A stretch of 64,000 bases of DNA, from positions 206,281 through 270,280 of the forward strand of contig QPMI01000657.1 of NCBI GenBank assembly GCA_004431415.1, in the 5' to 3' direction. Under the pieces are notes generated by a model. That model had not been told where the DNA came from, searched no databases, and saw nothing but the letters and a program-made list of their open reading frames with translations. Both the position numbers and the translations under genes were made by a program. This document shows positions 22,401-35,071 of this stretch, in pieces (position 1 is the first letter of the stretch; each line of letters opens with the position of its first letter). The stretch is from Cyanophora paradoxa (lineage: Eukaryota; Glaucocystophyceae; Cyanophorales; Cyanophoraceae).

Positions 22401-25400
22401 GCAAACGAGCAGTTGCAGGAGTTGCAGCTACGATAATGCTAACCGGATTTGGGAAATGGGAGAGCCGCTCGCCCTCCCGGTGCAATAGTAGCGACAGTGC
22501 GGCAAAGCCGTGATCATGAGTACTGAAAACTAGCTTCCAAGGCTCTCTGCGAGGTTGCCCGCTTTAAACGAGTGCTTAATTCGAAATGAATGATGCTACT
22601 GACCTTCGCCGTGCATGCACTCTGATCGGCCGCCTCACGGCTGGAATCACTGAATCAGAAACGACCCACTTATGCACGCCGCCATCGCCAGAGCCGACCG
22701 CCCGAGATGGCGATCACTCTAGATCAGCGAGGTGCGGCTCAGGCCGCAAACGAGCAGTTGCAGGAGTTGCAGCTACGATAATGCTAACCGGATTTAGGAA
22801 ATGGGAGAGCCGCTCGCCCTCCCGGTGCAATAGTAGCGACAGTGCGGCAAAGCCGCGATCATGAGTACTGAAAACTAGCTTCCAAGGCTCTCTGCGAGGT
22901 TGCCCGCTTTAAACGAGTGCTTAATTCGAAATGAATGATGCTACTGACCTTCGCCGTGCATGCACTCTGATCGGCCGCCTCACGGCTGGAATCACTGAAT
23001 CAGAAACGACCCACTTATGCACGCCGCCATCGCCAGAGCCGACCGCCCGAGATGGCGATCACTCTAGATCAGCGAGGTGCGGCTCAGGCCGCAAACGAGC
23101 AGTTGCAGGAGTTGCAGCTACGATAATGCTAACCGGATTTAGGAAATGGGAGAGCCGCTCGCCCTCCCGGTGCAGTAGTAGCGACAGTGCGGCAAAGCCG
23201 CGATCATGAGTACTGAAAACTAGCTTCCAAGGCTCTCTGCGAGGTTGCCCGCTTTAAACGAGTGCTTAATTCGAAATGAATGATGCTACTGACCTTCGCC
23301 GTGCATGCACTCTGATCGGCCGCCTCACGGCTGGAATCACTGAATCAGAAACGACCCACTTATGCACGCCGCCATCGCCAGAGCCGACCGCCCGAGATGG
23401 CGATCACTCTAGATCAGCGAGGTGCGGCTCAGGCCGCAAACGAGCAGTTGCAGGAGTTGCAGCTACGATAATGCTAACCGGATTTAGGAAATGGAGAGCC
23501 GCTCGCCCTCCGGTGCAATAGTAGCGACAGTGCGGCAAAGCCGTGATCATGAGTACTGAAAACTAGCTTCCAAGGCTCTCTGCGAGGTTGCCCGCTTTAA
23601 ACGAGTGCTTAATTCGAAATGAATGATGCTACTGACCTTCGCCGTGCATGCACTCTGATCGGCCGCCTCACGGCTGGAATCACTGAATCAGAAACGACCC
23701 ACTTATGCACGCCGCCATCGCCAGAGCCGACCGCCCGAGATGGCGATCACTCTAGATCAGCGAGGTGCGGCTCAGGCCGCAAACGCGCAGTTGCAGGAGT
23801 TGCAGCTACGATAATGCTAACCGGATTTAGGAAATGGGAGAGCCGCTCGCCCTCCCGGTGCAGTAGTAGCGACAGTGCGGCAAAGCCGTGATCATGAGTA
23901 CTGAAAACTAGCTTCCAAGGCTCTCTGCGAGGTTGCCCGCTTTAAACGAGTGCTTAATTCGAAATGAATGATGCTACTGACCTTCGCCGTGCATGCACTC
24001 TGATCGGCCGCCTCACGGCTGGAATCACTGAATCAGAAACGACCCACTTATGCACGCCGCCATCGCCAGAGCCGACCGCCCGAGATGGCGATCACTCTAG
24101 ATCAGCGAGGTGCGGCTCAGGCCGCAAACGAGCAGTTGCAGGAGTTGCAGCTACGATAATGCTAACCGGATTTAGGAAATGGGAGAGCCGCTCGCCCTCC
24201 CGGTGCAGTAGTAGCGACAGTGCGGCAAAGCCGTGATCATGAGTACTGAAAACTAGCTTCCAAGGCTCTCTGCGAGGTTGCCCGCTTTAAACGAGTGCTT
24301 AATTCGAAATGAATGATGCTACTGACCTTCGCCGTGCATGCACTCTGATCGGCCGCCTCACGGCTGGAATCACTGAATCAGAAACGACCCACTTATGCAC
24401 GCCGCCATCGCCAGAGCCGACCGCCCGAGATGGCGATCACTCTAGATCAGCGAGGTGCGGCTCAGGCCGCAAACGAGCAGTTGCAGGAGTTGCAGCTACG
24501 ATAATGCTAACCGGATTTAGGAAATGGGAGAGCCGCTCGCCCTCCCGGTGCAGTAGTAGTGACAGTGCGGCAAAGCCGTGATCATGAGTACTGAAAACTA
24601 GCTTCCAAGGCTCTCTGCGAGGTTGCCCGCTTTAAACGAGTGCTTAATTCGAAATGAATGATGCTACTGACCTTCGCCGTGCATGCACTCTGATCGGCCG
24701 CCTCACGGCTGGAATCACTGAATCAGAAACGACCCACTTATGCACGCCGCCATCGCCAGAGCCGACCGCCCGAGATGGCGATCACTCTAGATCAGCGAGG
24801 TGCGGCTCAGGCCGCAAACGAGCAGTTGCAGGAGTTGCAGCTACGATAATGCTAACCGGATTTGGGAAATGGAGAGCCGCTCGCCCTCCGGTGCAGTAGT
24901 AGCGACAGTGCGGCAAAGCCGCGATCATGAGTACTGAAAACTAGCTTCCAAGGCTCTCTGCGAGGTTGCCCGCTTTAAACGAGTGCTTAATTCGAAATGA
25001 ATGATGCTACTGACCTTCGCCGTGCATGCACTCTGATCGGCCGCCTCACGGCTGGAATCACTGAATCAGAAACGACCCACTTATGCACGCCGCCATCGCC
25101 AGAGCCGACCGCCCGAGATGGCGATCACTCTAGATCAGCGAGGTGCGGCTCAGGCCGCAAACGAGCAGTTGCAGGAGTTGCAGCTACGATAATGCTAACC
25201 GGATTTAGGAAATGGGAGAGCCGCTCGCCCTCCCGGTGCAGTAGTAGCGACAGTGCGGCAAAGCCGCGATCATGAGTACTGAAAACTAGCTTCCAAGGCT
25301 CTCTGCGAGGTTGCCCGCTTTAAACGAGTGCTTAATTCGAAATGAATGATGCTACTGACCTTCGCCGTGCATGCACTCTGATCGGCCGCCTCACGGCTGG

Positions 25401-28400
25401 AATCACTGAATCAGAAACGACCCACTTATGCACGCCGCCATCGCCAGAGCCGACCGCCCGAGATGGCGATCACTCTAGATCAGCGAGGTGCGGCTCAGGC
25501 CGCAAACGAGCAGTTGCAGGAGTTGCAGCTACGATAATGCTAACCGGATTTGGGAAATGGAGAGCCGCTCGCCTCCCGGTGCAATAGTAGCGACAGTGCG
25601 GCAAAGCCGTGATCATGAGTACTGAAAACTAGCTTCCAAGGCTCTCTGCGAGGTTGCCCGCTTTAAACGAGTGCTTAATTCGAAATGAATGATGCTACTG
25701 ACCTTCGCCGTGCATGCACTCTGATCGGCCGCCTCACGGCTGGAATCACTGAATCAGAAACGACCCACTTATGCACGCCGCCATCGCCAGAGCCGACCGC
25801 CCGAGATGGCGATCACTCTAGATCAGCGAGGTGCGGCTCAGGCCGCAAACGCGCAGTTGCAGGAGTTGCAGCTACGATAATGCAAACCGGATTTAGGAAA
25901 TGGGAGAGCCGCTCGCCCTCCGGTGCAGTAGTAGCGACAGTGCGGCAAAGCCGTGATCATGAGTACTGAAAACTAGCTTCCAAGGCTCTCTGCGAGGTTG
26001 CCCGCTTTAAACGAGTGCTTAATTCGAAATGAATGATGCTACTGACCTTCGCCGTGCATGCACTCTGATCGGCCGCCTCACGGCTGGAATCACTGAATCA
26101 GAAACGACCCACTTATGCACGCCGCCATCGCCAGAGCCGACCGCCCGAGATGGCGATCACTCTAGATCAGCGAGGTGCGGCTCAGGCCGCAAACGAGCAG
26201 TTGCAGGAGTTGCAGCTACGATAATGCTAACCGGATTTAGGAAATGGGAGAGCCGCTCGCCCTCCCGGTGCAATAGTAGCGACAGTGCGGCAAAGCCGTG
26301 ATCATGAGTACTGAAAACTAGCTTCCAAGGCTCTCTGCGAGGTTGCCCGCTTTAAACGAGTGCTTAATTCGAAATGAATGATGCTACTGACCTTCGCCGT
26401 GCATGCACTCTGATCGGCCGCCTCACGGCTGGAATCACTGAATCAGAAACGACCCACTTATGCACGCCGCCATCGCCAGAGCCGACCGCCCGAGATGGCG
26501 ATCACTCTAGATCAGCGAGGTGCGGCTCAGGCCGCAAACGCGCAGTTGCAGGAGTTGCAGCTACGATAATGCAAACCGGATTTAGGAAATGGGAGAGCCG
26601 CTCGCCCTCCCGGTGCAGTAGTAGCGACAGTGCGGCAAAGCCGTGATCATGAGTACTGAAAACTAGCTTCCAAGGCTCTCTGCGAGGTTGCCCGCTTTAA
26701 ACGAGTGCTTAATTCGAAATGAATGATGCTACTGACCTTCGCCGTGCATGCACTCTGATCGGCCGCCTCACGGCTGGAATCACTGAATCAGAAACGACCC
26801 ACTTATGCACGCCGCCATCGCCAGAGCCGACCGCCCGAGATGGCGATCACTCTAGATCAGCGAGGTGCGGCTCAGGCCGCAAACGAGCAGTTGCAGGAGT
26901 TGCAGCTACGATAATGCTAACCGGATTTGGGAAATGGGAGAGCCGCTCGCCCTCCCGGTGCAGTAGTAGTGACAGTGCGGCAAAGCCGTGATCATGAGTA
27001 CTGAAAACTAGCTTCCAAGGCTCTCTGCGAGGTTGCCCGCTTTAAACGAGTGCTTAATTCGAAATGAATGATGCTACTGACCTTCGCCGTGCATGCACTC
27101 TGATCGGTCGCCTCACGGCTGGAATCACTGAATCAGAAACGACCCACTTATGCACGCCGCCATCGCCAGAGCCGACCGCCCGAGATGGCGATCACTCTAG
27201 ATCAGCGAGGTGCGGCTCAGGCCGCAAACGCGCAGTTGCAGGAGTTGCAGCTACGATAATGCAAACCGGATTTAGGAAATGGGAGAGCCGCTCGCCCTCC
27301 CGGTGCAGTAGTAGCGACAGTGCGGCAAAGCCGTGATCATGAGTACTGAAAACTAGCTTCCAAGGCTCTCTGCGAGGTTGCCCGCTTTAAACGAGTGCTT
27401 AATTCGAAATGAATGATGCTACTGACCTTCGCCGTGCATGCACTCTGATCGGCCGCCTCACGGCTGGAATTACTGAATCAGAAACGACCCACTTATGCAC
27501 GCCGCCATCGCCAGAGCCGACCGCCCGAGATGGCGATCACTCTAGATCAGCGAGGTGCGGCTCAGGCCGCAAACGAGCAGTTGCAGGAGTTGCAGCTACG
27601 ATAATGCTAACCGGATTTAGGAAATGGGAGAGCCGCTCGCGCTCCCGGTGCAGTAGTAGCGACAGTGCGGCAAAGCCGTGATCATGAGTACTGAAAACTA
27701 GCTTCCAAGGCTCTCTGCGAGGTTGCCCGCTTTAAACGAGTGCTTAATTCGAAATGAATGATGCTACTGACCTTCGCCGTGCATGCACTCTGATCGGCCG
27801 CCTCACGGCTGGAATCACTGAATCAGAAACGACCCACTTATGCACGCCGCCATCGCCAGAGCCGACCGCCCGAGATGGCGATCACTCTAGATCAGCGAGG
27901 TGCGGCTCAGGCCGCAAACGAGCAGTTGCAGGAGTTGCAGCTACGATAATGCTAACCGGATTTAGGAAATGGGAGAGCCGCTCGCCCTCCCGGTGCAGTA
28001 GTAGTGACAGTGCGGCAAAGCCGTGATCATGAGTACTGAAAACTAGCTTCCAAGGCTCTCTGCGAGGTTGCCCGCTTTAAACGAGTGCTTAATTCGAAAT
28101 GAATGATGCTACTGACCTTCGCCGTGCATGCACTCTGATCGGCCGCCTCACGGCTGGAATCACTGAATCAGAAACGACCCACTTATGCACGCCGCCATCG
28201 CCAGAGCCGACCGCCCGAGATGGCGATCACTCTAGATCAGCGAGGTGCGGCTCAGGCCGCAAACGAGCAGTTGCAGGAGTTGCAGCTACGATAATGCTAA
28301 CCGGATTTGGGAAATGGGAGAGCCGCTCGCCCTCCCGGTGCAGTAGTAGTGACAGTGCGGCAAAGCCGTGATCATGAGTACTGAAAACTAGCTTCCAAGG

Positions 28401-31400
28401 CTCTCTGCGAGGTTGCCCGCTTTAAACGAGTGCTTAATTCGAAATGAATGATGCTACTGACCTTCGCCGTGCATGCACTCTGATCGGCCGCCTCACGGCT
28501 GGAATCACTGAATCAGAAACGACCCACTTATGCACGCCGCCATCGCCAGAGCCGACCGCCCGAGATGGCGATCACTCTAGATCAGCGAGGTGCGGCTCAG
28601 GCCGCAAACGAGCAGTTGCAGGAGTTGCAGCTACGATAATGCTAACCGGATTTGGGAAATGGGAGAGCCGCTTGCCCTCCCGGTGCAATAGTAGCGACAG
28701 TGCGGCAAAGCCACGATCATGAGTACTGAAAACTAGCTTCCAAGGCTCTCTGCGAGGTTGCCCGCTTTAAACGAGTGCTTAATTCGAAATGAATGATGCT
28801 ACTGACCTTCGCCGTGCATGCACTCTGATCGGCCGCCTCACGGCTGGAATTACTGAATCAGCAACGACGTCGACCCACGTGCACGCCGCCATCGCCAGAG
28901 CCGACCGCCCGAGATGGCGATCACTCTAGATCAGCGAGGTGCGGCTCAGGCCGCAAACGAGCAGTTGCAGGAGTTGCAGCTACGATAATGCTAACCGGAT
29001 TTGGGAAATGGGAGAGCCGCTCGCCCTCCCGGTGCAGTAGTAGGGACAGTGCGGCAAAGCCGCGATCATGAGTACTGAAAACTAGCTTCCAAGGCTCTCT
29101 GCGAGGTTGCCCGCTTTAAACGAGTGCTTAATTCGAAATGAATGATGCTACTGACCTTCGCCGTGCATGCACTCTGATCGGCCGCCTCACGGCTGGAATC
29201 ACTGAATCAGAAACGACCCACTTATGCACGCCGCCATCGCCAGAGCCGACCGCCCGAGATGGCGATCACTCTAGATCAGCGAGGTGCGGCTCAGGCCGCA
29301 AACGAGCAGTTGCAGGAGTTGCAGCTACGATAATGCTAACCGGATTTAGGAAATGGGAGAGCCGCTCGCCCTCCCGGTGCAGTAGTAGTGACAGTGCGGC
29401 AAAGCCGTGATCATGAGTACTGAAAACTAGCTTCCAAGGCTCTCTGCGAGGTTGCCCGCTTTAAACGAGTGCTTAATTCGAAATGAATGATGCTACTGAC
29501 CTTCGCCGTGCATGCACTCTGATCGGTCGCCTCACGGCTGGAATCACTGAATCAGAAACGACCCACTTATGCACGCCGCCATCGCCAGAGCCGACCGCCC
29601 GAGATGGCGATCACTCTAGATCAGCGAGGTGCGGCTCAGGCCGCAAACGAGCAGTTGCAGGAGTTGCAGCTACGATAATGCTAACCGGATTTGGGAAATG
29701 GGAGAGCCGCTCGCCCTCCCGGTGCAATAGTAGCGACAGTGCGGCAAAGCCGCGATCATGAGTACTGAAAACTAGCTTCCAAGGCTCTCTGCGAGGTTGC
29801 CCGCTTTAAACGAGTGCTTAATTCGAAATGAATGATGCTACTGACCTTCGCCGTGCATGCACTCTGATCGGTCGCCTCACGGCTGGAATCACTGAATCAG
29901 AAACGACCCACTTATGCACGCCGCCATCGCCAGAGCCGACCGCCCGAGATGGCGATCACTCTAGATCAGCGAGGTGCGGCTCAGGCCGCAAACGAGCAGT
30001 TGCAGGAGTTGCAGCTACGATAATGCTAACCGGATTTGGGAAATGGGAGAGCCGCTCGCCTCCCGGTGCAATAGTAGCGACAGTGCGGCAAAGCCGCGAT
30101 CATGAGTACTGAAAACTAGCTTCCAAGGCTCTCTGCGAGGTTGCCCGCTTTAAACGAGTGCTTAATTCGAAATGAATGATGCTACTGACCTTCGCCGTGC
30201 ATGCACTCTGATCGGCCGCCTCACGGCTGGAATTACTGAATCAGCAACGACGTCGACCCACGTGCACGCCGCCATCGCCAGAGCCGACCGCCCGAGATGG
30301 CGATCACTCTAGATCAGCGAGGTGCGGCTCAGGCCGCAAACGAGCAGTTGCAGGAGTTGCAGCTACGATAATGCAAACCGGATTTGGGAAATGGGAGAGC
30401 CGCTCGCCCTCCCGGTGCAGTAGTAGCGACAGTGCGGCAAAGCCGTGATCATGAGTACTGAAAACTAGCTTCCAAGGCTCTCTGCGAGGTTGCCCGCTTT
30501 AAACGAGTGCTTAATTCGAAATGAATGATGCTACTGACCTTCGCCGTGCATGCACTCTGATCGGCCGCCTCACGGCTGGAATCACTGAATCAGCATGCGC
30601 AACGACCCACGCCGCCATCGCCAGAGCCGACCGCCCGAGATGGCGATCACTCTAGATCAGCGAGGTGCGGCTCAGGCCGCAAACGAGCAGTTGCAGGAGT
30701 TGCAGCTACGATAATGCTAACCGGATTTGGGAAATGGGAGAGCCGCTCGCCCTCCCGGTGCAATAGTAGCGACAGTGCGGCAAAGCCGCGATCATGAGTA
30801 CTGAAAACTAGCTTCCAAGGCTCTCTGCGAGGTTGCCCGCTTTAAACGAGTGCTTAATTCGAAATGAATGATGCTACTGACCTTCGCCGTGCATGCACTC
30901 TGATCGGCCGCCTCACGGCTGGAATTACTGAATCAGCAACGACGTCGACCCACTTATGCACGCCGCCATCGCCAGAGCCGACCGCCCGAGATGGCGATCA
31001 TGATCACTCTAGATCAGCGAGGTGCGGCTCAGGCCGCAAACGAGCAGTTGCAGGAGTTGCAGCTACGATAATGCTAACCGGATTTAGGAAATGGGAGAGC
31101 CGCTCGCCCTCCCAGTGCAGTAGTAGCGACAGTGCGGCAAAGCCGTGATCATGAGTACTGAAAACTAGCTTCCAAGGCTCTCTGCGAGGTTGCCCGCTTT
31201 AAACGAGTGCTTAATTCGACATGAATGATGCTACTGACCTTCGCCGTGCATGCACTCTGATCGGTCGCCTCACGGCTGGAATCACTGAATCAGAAACGAC
31301 CCACTTATGCACGCCGCCATCGCCAGAGCCGACCGCCCGAGATGGCGATCACTCTAGATCAGCGAGGTGCGGCTCAGGCCGCAAACGAGCAGTTGCAGGA

Positions 31401-34400
31401 GTTGCAGCTACGATAATGCTAACCGGATTTGGGAAATGGGAGAGCCGCTCGCCCTCCCGGTGCAATAGTAGCGACAGTGCGGCAAAGCCGCGATCATGAG
31501 TACTGAAAACTAGCTTCCAAGGCTCTCTGCGAGGTTGCCCGCTTTAAACGAGTGCTTAATTCGAAATGAATGATGCTACTGACCTTCGCCGTGCATGCAC
31601 TCTGATCGGCCGCCTCACGGCTGGAATTACTGAATCAGCAACGACGTCGACCCACGTGCACGCCGCCATCGCCAGAGCCGACCGCCCGAGATGGCGATCA
31701 CTCTAGATCAGCGAGGTGCGGCTCAGGCCGCAAACGAGCAGTTGCAGGAGTTGCAGCTACGATAATGCAAACCGGATTTGGGAAATGGGAGAGCCGCTCG
31801 CCCTCCCGGTGCAGTAGTAGCGACAGTGCGGCAAAGCCGTGATCATGAGTACTGAAAACTAGCTTCCAAGGCTCTCTGCGAGGTTGCCCGCTTTAAACGA
31901 GTGCTTAATTCGAAATGAATGATGCTACTGACCTTCGCCGTGCATGCACTCTGATCGGCCGCCTCACGGCTGGAATCACTGAATCAGCATGCGCAACGAC
32001 CCACGCCGCCATCGCCAGAGCCGACCGCCCGAGATGGCGATCACTCTAGATCAGCGAGGTGCGGCTCAGGCCGCAAACGAGCAGTTGCAGGAGTTGCAGC
32101 TACGATAATGCTAACCGGATTTGGGAAATGGGAGAGCCGCTCGCCCTCCCGGTGCAATAGTAGCGACAGTGCGGCAAAGCCGCGATCATGAGTACTGAAA
32201 ACTAGCTTCCAAGGCTCTCTGCGAGGTTGCCCGCTTTAAACGAGTGCTTAATTCGAAATGAATGATGCTACTGACCTTCGCCGTGCATGCACTCTGATCG
32301 GCCGCCTCACGGCTGGAATTACTGAATCAGCAACGACGTCGACCCACGTGCACGCCGCCATCGCCAGAGCCGACCGCCCGAGATGGCGATCACTCTAGAT
32401 CAGCGAGGTGCGGCTCAGGCCGCAAACGAGCAGTTGCAGGAGTTGCAGCTACGATAATGCTAACCGGATTTGGGAAATGGGAGAGCCGCTCGCCCTCCCG
32501 GTGCAGTAGTAGCGACAGTGCGGCAAAGCCGCGATCATGAGTACTGAAAACTAGCTTCCAAGGCTCTCTGCGAGGTTGCCCGCTTTAAACGAGTGCTTAA
32601 TTCGAAATGAATGATGCTACTGACCTTCGCCGTGCATGCACTCTGATCGGCCGCCTCACGGCTGGAATCACTGAATCAGAAACGACCCACTTATGCACGC
32701 CGCCATCGCCAGAGCCGACCGCCCGAGATGGCGATCACTCTAGATCAGCGAGGTGCGGCTCAGGCCGCAAACGAGCAGTTGCAGGAGTTGCAGCTACGAT
32801 AATGCTAACCGGATTTAGGAAATGGGAGAGCCGCTCGCCCTCCCGGTGCAGTAGTAGTGACAGTGCGGCAAAGCCGTGATCATGAGTACTGAAAACTAGC
32901 TTCCAAGGCTCTCTGCGAGGTTGCCCGCTTTAAACGAGTGCTTAATTCGAAATGAATGATGCTACTGACCTTCGCCGTGCATGCACTCTGATCGGTCGCC
33001 TCACGGCTGGAATCACTGAATCAGAAACGACCCACTTATGCACGCCGCCATCGCCAGAGCCGACCGCCCGAGATGGCGATCACTCTAGATCAGCGAGGTG
33101 CGGCTCAGGCCGCAAACGAGCAGTTGCAGGAGTTGCAGCTACGATAATGCTAACCGGATTTGGGAAATGGGAGAGCCGCTCGCCCTCCCGGTGCAATAGT
33201 AGCGACAGTGCGGCAAAGCCGCGATCATGAGTACTGAAAACTAGCTTCCAAGGCTCTCTGCGAGGTTGCCCGCTTTAAACGAGTGCTTAATTCGAAATGA
33301 ATGATGCTACTGACCTTCGCCGTGCATGCACTCTGATCGGCCGCCTCACGGCTGGAATTCGAATTACTGAATCAGCAACGACGTCGACCCACGTGCACGC
33401 CGCCATCGCCAGAGCCGACCGCCCGAGATGGCGATCACTCTAGATCAGCGAGGTGCGGCTCAGGCCGCAAACGAGCAGTTGCAGGAGTTGCAGCTACGAT
33501 AATGCAAACCGGATTTGGGAAATGGGAGAGCCGCTCGCCCTCCCGGTGCAGTAGTAGCGACAGTGCGGCAAAGCCGTGATCATGAGTACTGAAAACTAGC
33601 TTCCAAGGCTCTCTGCGAGGTTGCCCGCTTTAAACGAGTGCTTAATTCGAAATGAATGATGCTACTGACCTTCGCCGTGCATGCACTCTGATCGGCCGCC
33701 TCACGGCTGGAATCACTGAATCAGCATGCGCAACGACCCACGCCGCCATCGCCAGAGCCGACCGCCCGAGATGGCGATCACTCTAGATCAGCGAGGTGCG
33801 GCTCAGGCCGCAAACGAGCAGTTGCAGGAGTTGCAGCTACGATAATGCTAACCGGATTTGGGAAATGGGAGAGCCGCTCGCCCTCCCGGTGCAATAGTAG
33901 CGACAGTGCGGCAAAGCCGCGATCATGAGTACTGAAAACTAGCTTCCAAGGCTCTCTGCGAGGTTGCCCGCTTTAAACGAGTGCTTAATTCGAAATGAAT
34001 GATGCTACTGACCTTCGCCGTGCATGCACTCTGATCGGCCGCCTCACGGCTGGAATTACTGAATCAGCAACGACGTCGACCCACGTGCACGCCGCCATCG
34101 CCAGAGCCGACCGCCCGAGATGGCGATCACTCTAGATCAGCGAGGTGCGGCTCAGGCCGCAAACGAGCAGTTGCAGGAGTTGCAGCTACGATAATGCTAA
34201 CCGGATTTGGGAAATGGGAGAGCCGCTCGCCCTCCGGTGCAGTAGTAGCGACAGTGCGGCAAAGCCGTGATCATGAGTACTGAAAACTAGCTTCCAAGGC
34301 TCTCTGCGAGGTTGCCCGCTTTAAACGAGTGCTTAATTCGAAATGAATGATGCTACTGACCTTCGCCGTGCATGCACTCTGATCGGCCGCCTCACGGCTG

Positions 34401-34715
34401 GAATCACTGAATCAGCATGCGCAACGACCCACGCCGCCATCGCCAGAGCCGACCGCCCGAGATGGCGATCACTCTAGATCAGCGAGGTGCGGCTCAGGCC
34501 GCAAACGAGCAGTTGCAGGAGTTGCAGCTACGATAATGCTAACCGGATTTAGGAAATGGGAGAGCCGCTCGCCCTCCCGGTGCAGTAGTAGCGACAGTGC
34601 GGCAAAGCCGTGATCATGAGTACTGAGAGCTCGCCCTCCCGGTGCAGTAGTAGCGACAGTGCGGCAAAGCTGTGATCATGAGTACTGAAAACTAGCTTTC
34701 AAGGCTCTCTGCAAG
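19453..34715 (+). repeat. 345-bp satellite array, 44 copies, with higher-order structure
   Basis: Head-to-tail units of 342-357 bp, mostly 344-346. The marker ATGAATGATGCTACTGACC recurs at 19472, 19823, 20166 and so on to 34343 (44 starts). Units fall into types by a variable box about 90 bp in: A (CAGAAACGACCCACTTATGC), B (CAGCAACGACGTCGACCCAC) and C (CAGCATGCGCAACGACC). Copies 19,454-21,896 are mixed, 21,897-28,788 are almost pure A, and from 28,789 ordered groups appear (B-C-B-A, then B-C-B-A-A, then B-C-B-C). The last unit is followed by a partial copy ending near 34,715. A 90-codon frame recurs in A copies but has no protein-like constraint. The array lies wholly inside the transposon. 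Confidence 0.97.
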
Positions 34716-35071
34716 GAAGTCTTCTGCGAGAAAGTCTAGCCGACCGCCAGAGCCATAATTATAAGAGCCGGAGTCTTTTGGCGGGTCGGATTATATCAAA
34801 ATAGATGGTAGTCGCTCGCTCATGAGCATCGCCGGTCAACTTTGCTCATGGCTTCCCAGCCACTGAGCCCTAGGGCCGCTTCAACTGTTCCTGAAATCAC
34901 CTACCAGGTTCTGGAATGCTACAGCTAGTTGTTCATGTCGTGCACGTGTCGAGCCGTTCATGATCAGCACCTACCAGGGTCTGGAAAGCTACAGCTAGTT
35001 GTCGCGTCGAGCTGGTGTTTTAGCTGTAGGCCTCCAGGGCTGCTGCGAGGTTGCACAGATCCGCCCTATAA
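34716..35071 (+). other. non-coding spacer between satellite and the 14-exon gene
   Basis: Two imperfect copies of a block containing ACCTACCAGG and GGAA(T/A)GCTACAGCTAGTTGT (about 34,901 and 34,970) are visible. No gene supported. This would be the downstream flank of the minus-strand gene that ends at 35,072. Confidence 0.5.

Noticed and set aside
19472-33230. Repeated 90-codon frames starting MNDATDLRRAC in the satellite
   Set aside because: They follow from near-identical monomers and their frame-neutral length. Types B and C lack the ATG-to-stop frame, changes do not favour synonymous sites by eye, and no protein family is recognised.
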